Positions 44,476 to 51,909 of a stretch of DNA of 64,000 bases are shown here, piece by piece (positions within the stretch are counted from its first letter, which is position 1; each line of letters starts with the position of its first letter). The notes under the pieces were generated by a model. The model did not search any database. It saw only the letters and a list, made by a program, of their open reading frames with translations, and was not told the DNA's origin. Where the stretch lies: NCBI GenBank assembly GCA_963669455.1, contig OY770026.1, forward strand, positions 2,356,001-2,420,000, given 5' to 3'. Position numbers and translations under genes: made by a program. The DNA comes from JAWKWH01 sp963669455 (lineage in GTDB: Bacteria > Pseudomonadota > Alphaproteobacteria > Rhizobiales > Rhizobiaceae).

Positions 44476-45534
44476 ATGACCGAATTGGTGTTCTTCCCGC
44501 CTTCGCAGATGATCACGGCAAGCGCCATAGCCGCGCTGGTTGGTGCGGATTTGCCTAATTCTGATCAGTCGGAATACCCGATTTCAGGTATCGCACCATT
44601 ATCCGGTGGCGGTGAGGGGCTGCTGGTCTATGCCGAAGGCCGCCGGCAGGCGGGAGCGGTGAGCCAGCTGGCCGCCGGGGCAATCCTTTGTCCGGCGGCA
44701 CTGATAGAACACGTGCCGCAGGGCATTGCCGTGCTTGTATCCAAACGCCCGCGGGCGGATTTTGGTGCCGTCGGGCGCGTTCTTTTTCCAAGCGCCATTC
44801 GTCCCGAACCTTTAACCGGTGAAACCGGTGTTTCCCCGGCAGCGCATGTTTCCAGTGACGCACAAATTGAGCCTGGAGCCGTTGTTGAAGCAGGCGCTGT
44901 TATCGGGCGCGGTGCATTGATCGGGTCTGGAACGGTGATTGCGCCCAACGCTGTCATCGGCCCTCTGGTGACAATCGGGCGCGACAGCTATATCGGCCCG
45001 GGTGCCTGCGTGATTGCGGCGCTGATAGGCAACCGGGTGTCAATTCACGCCGGCACACATATCGGGCAGGATGGGTTTGGCTATGTGCCGGGAACGTCTG
45101 GACTGGAAAAACAGCCGCAGATCGGACGTGTCATCATCCAGGATGATGTGGAAATTGGTGCTGGTTCCACGATTGATCGCGGGGCCATGGACGACACGGT
45201 GGTGGGCGAGGGGACAAAGATCGACAATCTGGTGCAGATTGCCCACAATGTGCGCATCGGCCGTCATTGCGCGATTGCTGCCCATTGTGGCATTTCCGGC
45301 TCGGTGGTTGTCGGTGACTATGTCATGCTTGGCGGGCGTGTTGGGCTTGCCGATCATCTGACCGTTGGCGATGGCGCGCAACTGGCAGCCAATGCCGGTG
45401 TTATGCATGATGTACCGGCAGGCGGCAGGTGGGCCGGCGCGCCGGCAAAACCGGTTAAGGAATTTTTCCGTGAAGTGGCGGCGATAAAGTCGTTGGCGGA
45501 AGCAAGAAGGAAGAAAGGCAGGACCGATGGCTGA
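44476..45534 (+). CDS. lpxD: UDP-3-O-acylglucosamine N-acyltransferase
   Basis: 352 aa. Third step of lipid A synthesis. N-terminal LpxD domain (SQMITASAIAALVGADL, ISGIAPLSGGGEGLLVY), then a left-handed beta-helix of hexapeptide repeats (IEPGAVVEAGAVIGRGALIG). Catalytic His in HAGTHIGQDGFGYVPG and IAHNVRIGRHCAIAAHCGIS. It overlaps fabZ by 8 bases. Confidence 0.96.
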   Translation: MTELVFFPPSQMITASAIAALVGADLPNSDQSEYPISGIAPLSGGGEGLLVYAEGRRQAGAVSQLAAGAILCPAALIEHVPQGIAVLVSKRPRADFGAVGRVLFPSAIRPEPLTGETGVSPAAHVSSDAQIEPGAVVEAGAVIGRGALIGSGTVIAPNAVIGPLVTIGRDSYIGPGACVIAALIGNRVSIHAGTHIGQDGFGYVPGTSGLEKQPQIGRVIIQDDVEIGAGSTIDRGAMDDTVVGEGTKIDNLVQIAHNVRIGRHCAIAAHCGISGSVVVGDYVMLGGRVGLADHLTVGDGAQLAANAGVMHDVPAGGRWAGAPAKPVKEFFREVAAIKSLAEARRKKGRTDG

Positions 45535-46003
45535 GGAAGCCTTGGGAGAGCTTGGCACGCTGGAAATCGCCCGGATCATGGAGCTTTTGCCCCATCGCTA
45601 TCCGTTTTTGCTGGTCGACAGGATCATCGAGGTGGATGGCGACAATTCCGCCACCGGCATCAAGAATGTGACGATCAACGAGCCCTTTTTTGTTGGCCAT
45701 TTCCCGGAAAACCCGGTTATGCCTGGCGTTTTGATGGTAGAAGCCATGGCGCAGACAGCTGGTGCGATATGCATGAACGCGACTTCCGGGAAAACCGATT
45801 TGGTCTATTTCATGTCGATAGAAAGCGCCAAGTTCCGCCGCCCGGTCAGACCCGGCGACCAGTTGTCGATCCATGTTAAAAAACTGAAACAGCGGCGCAA
45901 CATCTGGAAGTTTGCCTGCGAGGCGAAAGTCGGTGGCGACATAGCCTCCGAAGCGGTGATCACCGCCATGATGGCGTCTTCGCAGGACGTGTCTGCGGGA
46001 TGA
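45527..46003 (+). CDS. fabZ: 3-hydroxyacyl-ACP dehydratase FabZ
   Basis: 158 aa hotdog-fold enzyme of fatty acid elongation. The catalytic His is in LLPHRYPFLLVDRI and the Glu in NPVMPGVLMVEAMAQTAG. It sits between lpxD and lpxA, overlapping both (8 and 4 bases), so fatty acid and lipid A supply are co-expressed. Confidence 0.96.
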   Translation: MAEEALGELGTLEIARIMELLPHRYPFLLVDRIIEVDGDNSATGIKNVTINEPFFVGHFPENPVMPGVLMVEAMAQTAGAICMNATSGKTDLVYFMSIESAKFRRPVRPGDQLSIHVKKLKQRRNIWKFACEAKVGGDIASEAVITAMMASSQDVSAG

Positions 46004-46842
46004 CCGGGCAAATAGGTGGCCCTGAGGTTCACCCCAGTTCGGTCGTCGAGCCGGGGGCAACGTTGGGGGCTGGCGTCAGGATCGGCCCGTTCTGCCATGT
46101 CTCAAGCGAGGCAGTGCTTGGCGAGCGGGTCGAGTTGATGAGCCATGTGACAGTGCAGGGCCGAACCACTCTCGGTTCGCGAACGCGCGTATGGCCGCAG
46201 GTGACACTTGGCGCCCAGCCGCAAAACTTTAAACACACCGGCACACCAACGCAGCTCGTTATCGGCTCTGACTGTGTCCTGCGCGAAGGCATGACCGCGC
46301 ATGTGGGCTCCGACACCGGACTTGGCAAGACAACAATCGGCGATAATTGCTATCTGATGGCCTATTGCCATGTGGCCCATGACTGCATAATCGGCAATTC
46401 AGTCGTCATGGCCAATGGCGCGACGCTTGCCGGTCATTGTGAGATAGGTGACCACGTCACCATTAGCGGGTTAACGGCGCTGCACCAGTTTGTGCGCGTT
46501 GGCCATCACGCGTTCATCGGTGGATGCACCGCGCTGGTGGGGGATGTCATTCCCTATGGCATGGCGGCAGGCAACAAGGCCGTTTTGCGCGGTTTCAACA
46601 TCATCGGAATGAAACGGTCGGGCATTGTCAGATCCGATATTCTGGCGCTTCGCAAAGCCTATCGCATGATATTTGACGGGAACGGGACAATTGTTGAAAA
46701 CGCTACCGCTGCGCGCGAGGCCTTTGCCGGCATCCCGGTGGTGATTGAAATCGTTGATTTTCTTACCGCCCGATCAAAAAGATACTATTGTGTGCCGAAA
46801 CAGGGTGGCTCCTCTGATGACGGCAGTGAAATCGACGAATAG
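46000..46842 (+). CDS. lpxA: UDP-GlcNAc acyltransferase
   Basis: 280 aa. First committed step of lipid A synthesis. Hexapeptide-repeat helix starting VHPSSVVEPGATLGAGVRIG; catalytic His in YLMAYCHVAHDCIIGNSVVM; GEIGDHVTISGLTALHQFVR-like segment and the C-terminal helical domain (RSDILALRKAYRMIF). Overlaps lpxI by 26 bases. Confidence 0.96.
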   Translation: MTGQIGGPEVHPSSVVEPGATLGAGVRIGPFCHVSSEAVLGERVELMSHVTVQGRTTLGSRTRVWPQVTLGAQPQNFKHTGTPTQLVIGSDCVLREGMTAHVGSDTGLGKTTIGDNCYLMAYCHVAHDCIIGNSVVMANGATLAGHCEIGDHVTISGLTALHQFVRVGHHAFIGGCTALVGDVIPYGMAAGNKAVLRGFNIIGMKRSGIVRSDILALRKAYRMIFDGNGTIVENATAAREAFAGIPVVIEIVDFLTARSKRYYCVPKQGGSSDDGSEIDE

Positions 46843-47716
46843 GCCGCTGGCCGAAAACACGCTGCCACCGGGCGCAACGGTTGTAATTGTGGCCGGCGGC
46901 GGTTCCCTGCCGGCCGAGATTGCCGACCGGCTGGCCGAAACAGGCACCAGCACCCGTATTTTGATGATTGAGGGCGAGGCGGATGATGCCGCGCGTTTTG
47001 GCGGCCACACCGCCGAAGCGATGGCACTTGGCGATTTTGGCAATCTTGTTTCCCGCTTAAAGGCATATGGCGCCACGCATGTCCTATTGGCGGGGACTGT
47101 ATCGCGCCGGCCCCGGCTGACGGAAGTGCGGCCGGGATTGGGATTGATCCGGGCGTTCATCGACGTCGCTTGGGCGCTGGCAAAGGGCGATGACGGGCTT
47201 TTAAGGGCTGTCATCAACCATATCGAAAATGCCGGCATCCGGGTGATTGCTGTCCAGGACGTGTTTCCTGAACTCCTGACAGAACAAGGCGTTATCACCG
47301 GCGCAAAACCGTCCAAACAGGATATGCGCAATATCGAGGCCGCCGCCAAAGCTGCCAGGGCAATCGGTGCGCTCGATATCGGGCAGGCGGCGATTGCCAT
47401 CGGTGGGCGGGCCATCGCACTGGAGGGCATTGAGGGAACGGATGGGCTGTTGGCCCGGATGATCGATCTTCGCCATCACGGCCGGCTTGCAGGCGCGCGG
47501 GGAGGGGTTTTGGTCAAATGCGCCAAAGCGGGCCAGGAGTTGCGTGCAGATTTACCCGCAATCGGGCCGGCTACCGTGGAGGCTGTGGCAGCAGCGGAGT
47601 TGTCGGGCATCGCGCTGGAGGCGGGCCGGTCGCTCATCTTGGAGCGGGAATTCACGCTCAAAAAAGCCCGTGAAAGCAAAGTTTTTATCTACGGTCTTGA
47701 GGCAGAAATATTGTGA
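46817..47716 (+). CDS. lpxI: UDP-2,3-diacylglucosamine diphosphatase LpxI
   Basis: 299 aa from MTAVKSTNRPLAEN. LpxI is the alphaproteobacterial alternative to LpxH and hydrolyses UDP-2,3-diacylglucosamine to lipid X. Family segments: VIVAGGGSLPAEIADRLAET, LLAGTVSRRPRLTEVRPGLG, GDDGLLRAVINHIENAGIRV, GQAAIAIGGRAIALEGIEGT and LVKCAKAGQELRADLPAIGP. The start could lie slightly downstream; the overlap with lpxA is 26 bases. Its stop overlaps the lpxB start by 4 bases. Confidence 0.94.
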   Translation: MTAVKSTNRPLAENTLPPGATVVIVAGGGSLPAEIADRLAETGTSTRILMIEGEADDAARFGGHTAEAMALGDFGNLVSRLKAYGATHVLLAGTVSRRPRLTEVRPGLGLIRAFIDVAWALAKGDDGLLRAVINHIENAGIRVIAVQDVFPELLTEQGVITGAKPSKQDMRNIEAAAKAARAIGALDIGQAAIAIGGRAIALEGIEGTDGLLARMIDLRHHGRLAGARGGVLVKCAKAGQELRADLPAIGPATVEAVAAAELSGIALEAGRSLILEREFTLKKARESKVFIYGLEAEIL

Positions 47717-48891
47717 GCGGACAGACGCCACCATTCCGGCTGGCCATAATAGCCGGTGAAGAATCAGGCGATCTGCTCGGCGCCGATCTCGTTGGCGCGA
47801 TAAAACGGCGTATCGAAAGCGATATCGAAATCATCGGCGCGGGCGGTACCCATCTTCAAGCCGAAGGCATGCAGACCATGTTCGATCCGGCTATCATCGC
47901 CATTATGGGAGCAACGGCGGTCATTCGCGATCTGCCGCGCCTTGTCAGTCTGATCGGTTCGACAGCCCGCAAAATTGTCGATGCAAAACCCGATTGTGTC
48001 GTCGTCATCGACAGCCCGGCGTTCAATCTTCGCGTGTCGCGCAAAATCCGCAAACTTGATCCCGCGATACCCATTGTCAAATATGTCTGCCCGTCGGTCT
48101 GGGCCTGGCTGCCGGGCCGTGCTGCCAAAATGAAACCCTATACCGACCATGTTTTATGCTTGCTGCCGTTTGAACCAGGTGAATTGAAAAAGCTTAACGG
48201 CCCGCCCGGCACATTCGTTGGCCATCGCCTGGCTGCCCATCCTGGAATTCTGGCGGCCAGGGAAAGCCAGGAACAGCGTCGGCGCGGCGCGCAAGACGCA
48301 AAACATCTACTGGTATTGCCAGGCTCGCGAAAAAGCGAAGTGGCCGGTCTCGGGCCAGCATTCGTCGCCTCGGTCAATCAACTCATCGAGCGCGGTCACA
48401 AGCTTCGCGTGTCGATCCCGACGGTGCCGCGCGTTGAAGACGAGGTGCGCGCGCTTGCAGCCGATTGCAGGGCGGAGGTGGAAATCAGCACCGGCAATGA
48501 TGAAAAATGGCGCGCATTCGGCACCGCAGATGCGGCACTGGCGGCATCAGGCACGGTCTCGCTTGAGCTTGCGCTTTGCGGTGTTCCCCTAGCGTCCTGT
48601 TACCGGGGCGATTTTCTGATGCGGCTTGCCTACCCGTTGATCACCACATGGTCAGCGTCGCTGCCGAACCTGATTGCCGATAAAGCTATTGTCCCAGAAT
48701 TCTACGACCGGTTTATCCGGCCCGGCCTGATTGCCCGGACCATCGAAGCGCTGATGGCTGACGGCCCGGCCCGGTCGGCACAGCTGGAGGGGTTTGCCGC
48801 CGTGCGCGGGGCATTGATCACCAAAAAGCCGGCTGGTGATCTGGCGGCTGAAATCGTGCTTCGAACCGCCAAATTGCAAAATATTTCTTAG
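47713..48891 (+). CDS. lpxB: Lipid-A-disaccharide synthase
   Basis: 392 aa GT19 glycosyltransferase that joins lipid X and UDP-2,3-diacylglucosamine. Motifs: AGEESGDLLGADLVGAIKRR, SVWAWLPGRAAKMKPYTDHV, LLPFEPGELKKLNG, VLPGSRKSEVAGLGPAFVAS and DAALAASGTVSLELALCGVP. Last gene of the plus-strand run that begins at rpsB; its stop overlaps the gltA stop by 4 bases tail to tail. Confidence 0.96.
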   Translation: MSGQTPPFRLAIIAGEESGDLLGADLVGAIKRRIESDIEIIGAGGTHLQAEGMQTMFDPAIIAIMGATAVIRDLPRLVSLIGSTARKIVDAKPDCVVVIDSPAFNLRVSRKIRKLDPAIPIVKYVCPSVWAWLPGRAAKMKPYTDHVLCLLPFEPGELKKLNGPPGTFVGHRLAAHPGILAARESQEQRRRGAQDAKHLLVLPGSRKSEVAGLGPAFVASVNQLIERGHKLRVSIPTVPRVEDEVRALAADCRAEVEISTGNDEKWRAFGTADAALAASGTVSLELALCGVPLASCYRGDFLMRLAYPLITTWSASLPNLIADKAIVPEFYDRFIRPGLIARTIEALMADGPARSAQLEGFAAVRGALITKKPAGDLAAEIVLRTAKLQNIS

Positions 48892-50177
48892 CGGCTGGCG
48901 ATCGGCACGTAATCGCGGCTCGGCTCACCGGTATATAACTGGCGTGGCCGGCCGATTTTCTGATGCGGATCCTCGATCATTTCCTTCCACTGGGCAATCC
49001 AGCCGACGGTCCGTGCAACCGCAAACAGAACGGTAAACATCGTGGTTGGGAAACCAAGCGCCTTCAGCGTTATTCCGGAATAGAAATCGATGTTAGGGTA
49101 AAGCTTCTTTTCGATGAAATATTCGTCAGTTAGGGCAATTTTCTCAAGTTCCATTGCCACATCGAGCAACGGATCGTCCTTGATGCCCAGCTCGCCCAAA
49201 ACCTCATGGGTTGTCTTTTGCATGATGCGCGCGCGCGGATCGTAGTTCTTGTAGACCCGGTGGCCAAAACCCATCAGGCGGAAGGGATCATCTTTATCTT
49301 TGGCGCGGGCGACAAATTCGGGAATTCGATCCACGGTTCCAATTTCAGACAGCATGTTGAGGGCCGCTTCATTGGCGCCGCCATGGGCCGGACCCCAAAG
49401 ACAGGCGATACCAGCGGCGATACAGGCAAACGGATTGGCGCCCGACGAACCGGCAAGGCGTACCGTCGAGGTGGAAGCGTTTTGCTCGTGGTCGGCGTGG
49501 AGGATGAATATCCGCTCCATCGCGCGCGCAAGCACCGGTTTGGCCTGGTAATCATCGCAAGGAACCGCAAAGCACATATTGAGGAAATTGGCCGCATAGT
49601 TGAGCTCGTTGCGCGGATAAACGAATGGCTGCCCGACATGATATTTGTAAGCCATCGCCGCAATCGTCGGTGTCTTCGCGATCATCCGCAGACTGGCGAC
49701 CATGCGCTGGTGCGGGTCGGAAATATCCGTTGAATCGTGATAGAATGCCGACATTGCACCCATCACGCCGCACATAATGGCCATCGGATGGGCGTCACGG
49801 CGAAAGCCCGTGAAAAACCGGTTCATCTGCTCGTGCACCATTGTGTGGCGCGTGACCCTGATGTCAAAATCTTCCTTTTGCGTCTTGTTCGGCAGTTCGC
49901 CATATAGCAGCAGGTAGCAGACTTCCAGGAAATCACCATGCTCGGCTAATTGTTCGATCGGATAGCCGCGGTGAAGCAGAACCCCTTGATCGCCATCGAT
50001 ATAGGTGATTTTTGACTCGCAGCTCGCCGTCGATGTGTAGCCGGGGTCATAGGTAAAGGCGCCGGTTTGCCGGTAAAGTGAACCGATGTCCATGACCTTT
50101 GGCCCGACTGAGCCATCGAAAACCCTAAACTCATGGGAGGCGCCACCATAATTTAACTGTGCAGTTTCGTCGGACAT
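48888..50177 (-). CDS. gltA: Citrate synthase
   Basis: 429 aa, type II (hexameric, Gram-negative) citrate synthase. N-terminal domain KVMDIGSLYRQTGAFTYDPG; catalytic His residues in FILHADHEQNASTSTVR and LWGPAHGGANEAALNM; the Asp in LYPNIDFYSGITLKALGFP. AAAGGAG precedes the ATG. Its promoter region contains an inverted repeat matching that of the phasin gene (see 50262-50324). Confidence 0.97.
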   Translation of the reverse strand: MSDETAQLNYGGASHEFRVFDGSVGPKVMDIGSLYRQTGAFTYDPGYTSTASCESKITYIDGDQGVLLHRGYPIEQLAEHGDFLEVCYLLLYGELPNKTQKEDFDIRVTRHTMVHEQMNRFFTGFRRDAHPMAIMCGVMGAMSAFYHDSTDISDPHQRMVASLRMIAKTPTIAAMAYKYHVGQPFVYPRNELNYAANFLNMCFAVPCDDYQAKPVLARAMERIFILHADHEQNASTSTVRLAGSSGANPFACIAAGIACLWGPAHGGANEAALNMLSEIGTVDRIPEFVARAKDKDDPFRLMGFGHRVYKNYDPRARIMQKTTHEVLGELGIKDDPLLDVAMELEKIALTDEYFIEKKLYPNIDFYSGITLKALGFPTTMFTVLFAVARTVGWIAQWKEMIEDPHQKIGRPRQLYTGEPSRDYVPIASR

Positions 50178-50261
50178 GGCGAACTCCTTTCAGGGTGTTT
50201 CGTATGATCAGTACCGACGATTTTGCCGTGCAACATGGTCGGAAATCTGGGAGGTGCGCCT

Positions 50262-50324
50262 TAGCTATCCGATTTTTCGGGTGCTGCCAAGTCGCTGGGT
50301 CGAGAATTTGTTGCAGTGCAGCAA
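50262..50324 (-). promoter_or_regulatory. gltA promoter with phasin-type inverted repeat
   Basis: Read on the minus strand: TTGGCA (50290-50285), 17-base spacer, TAGCTA (50267-50262), a sigma70-like promoter about 85 bases before the ATG. The inverted repeat TTGTTGCAGTGCAGCAA (plus strand 50308-50324) ends 18 bases upstream of -35. It differs at one base from the 17-base element at 22774-22790 in the phasin promoter. The upstream position would allow activation or repression. Confidence 0.6.
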
Positions 50325-50341
50325 GCAATTGCGGTTAAAAC

Positions 50342-51766
50342 CTACTGTGCCTGCTCGCGGATGCGCGCCAAAGCCTCATCACGGCCAAGCACGGCCAGCA
50401 CGTCGAATACACCAGGTGAGGTGGCTCTCCCCGTAAGCGCTGCGCGCAATGGCTGCGCAAGCATACCGAGTTTCAGCCCCGCATCCTCGCCAATAGCGCG
50501 GATTTCCGCCTCAAGCGCTTCCGCATTCCAATCACTGAGCTTTTCCAGACGGTTTGCGATCATCGCCAGGCGCTCTGCGATACCGTCTCCGCCAAGAATA
50601 CCGGCCGCCTTGTCGTCAAGGTCGAGCGGTCGCTGCCTAAACAGGAACGAAGCGCCTTGCGCCAGTTCGACAAGCGTTTTGGCGCGCTCCTTCAGGCCCG
50701 GCATCGCTGCCAGAAGCTGCCGGCGCCGCTCAGGCGTCACCGATCCGGTCAACAAATCGCCGCCTGGAATGTGGGGCAGCACGTCAATCAGGGCATTGCA
50801 GAGGGCTTCGTCGCCGGTCGCGCGAATATGCTGTCCGTTCAGCGCCTCCAGTTTCTTGAAATCAAACCGGGCGGCAGCCTTGTTGACGCCGCCGATATCG
50901 AACCACTCGATCATCTGCCCGGTGGTCATAAACTCGTCGTCGCCATGGCTCCAGCCGAGCCGGGCAAGATAGTTGCGAAGGGCGCCGGGAAGATATCCCA
51001 TCTCGCGATAGGCCTCCACGCCAAGCGCTCCATGGCGCTTGGAAAGCTTGGCGCCGTCGGCCCCATGAATCAGCGGGATATGCGCCATCACCGGAACGTC
51101 CCATCCAAGCGCCTGGTAGATAATTTGTTGCCGGGCCGCATTGGTGAGATGATCGTCGCCGCGGATTACATGGCTTACCGCCATGTCGTGATCATCGACG
51201 ACGACAGCGTGCATATAGGTTGGATTGCCGTCGGAGCGCAAAATGATGAAATCATCCAGATCCTTGTTTGGAAAACGAACATCGCCTTGAACCAGATCGT
51301 GAACGATTGTGTCGCCGTCTTTCGGCGCCTTGATGCGAATGGCGGCAGCAACCCCTTGCGGGGCATCGGCCGGATCGCGGTCGCGCCAGCGGCCATCATA
51401 GCGCGGCGGACGCCCTTCAGCGCGTGCCTTTTCGCGCATTTCGGCCAGCTCCCCGGCACTGGCGTAACAGCGATAGGCTTTCCCGTCATCAAGCAGTTGC
51501 ATGGCAATTTCACGGTGGCGGTCTGCACGGGCGAACTGCGATACCGGCTCGCCATCCCATTCAAGCCCCAACCAGCTTAGCCCATCCAGAATTGCCGCCG
51601 TGGCCGCGTCGGTTGAGCGCTCCCGGTCCGTATCTTCGATGCGAAGCAGCATTTTTCCGCCCGCATGCTGCGAATAAAGCCAGTTGAACAAGGCTGTTCG
51701 CGCGCCACCAATATGTAAAAAACCGGTGGGTGAGGGCGCAAAACGGGTAACAATTGTATCGGACAT
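50342..51766 (-). CDS. gltX: Glutamate--tRNA ligase
   Basis: 474 aa class I aminoacyl-tRNA synthetase. HIGH motif as FAPSPTGFLHIGGARTALFN; KMSKS motif as GAKLSKRHGALG. Length and the lack of a C-terminal extra domain are normal. Likely acts on Glu-tRNA(Gln) too, given gatCA in the window. It is divergent from comEC, and 164 bases separate its end from the gltA start. Confidence 0.97.
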   Translation of the reverse strand: MSDTIVTRFAPSPTGFLHIGGARTALFNWLYSQHAGGKMLLRIEDTDRERSTDAATAAILDGLSWLGLEWDGEPVSQFARADRHREIAMQLLDDGKAYRCYASAGELAEMREKARAEGRPPRYDGRWRDRDPADAPQGVAAAIRIKAPKDGDTIVHDLVQGDVRFPNKDLDDFIILRSDGNPTYMHAVVVDDHDMAVSHVIRGDDHLTNAARQQIIYQALGWDVPVMAHIPLIHGADGAKLSKRHGALGVEAYREMGYLPGALRNYLARLGWSHGDDEFMTTGQMIEWFDIGGVNKAAARFDFKKLEALNGQHIRATGDEALCNALIDVLPHIPGGDLLTGSVTPERRRQLLAAMPGLKERAKTLVELAQGASFLFRQRPLDLDDKAAGILGGDGIAERLAMIANRLEKLSDWNAEALEAEIRAIGEDAGLKLGMLAQPLRAALTGRATSPGVFDVLAVLGRDEALARIREQAQ

Positions 51767-51909
51767 GACCGGCTTTCACGTGGCTGGAGGTCAGGCCCGG
51801 CCATATTCTCAGAGCCAAGGCGCAGAACCTGATGAATTTCATTTGCCGTTGATGTAGCATGAGTTTTCCGGGGCGCAAGTCATGCGGGGTTTGAGAAAGC
51901 CCCGTTCGA

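Noticed and set aside
50657..51580. 307-codon plus-strand open frame
   Set aside because: Lies wholly inside gltX on the other strand; the translation has no family features, while gltX has HIGH and KMSKS motifs.
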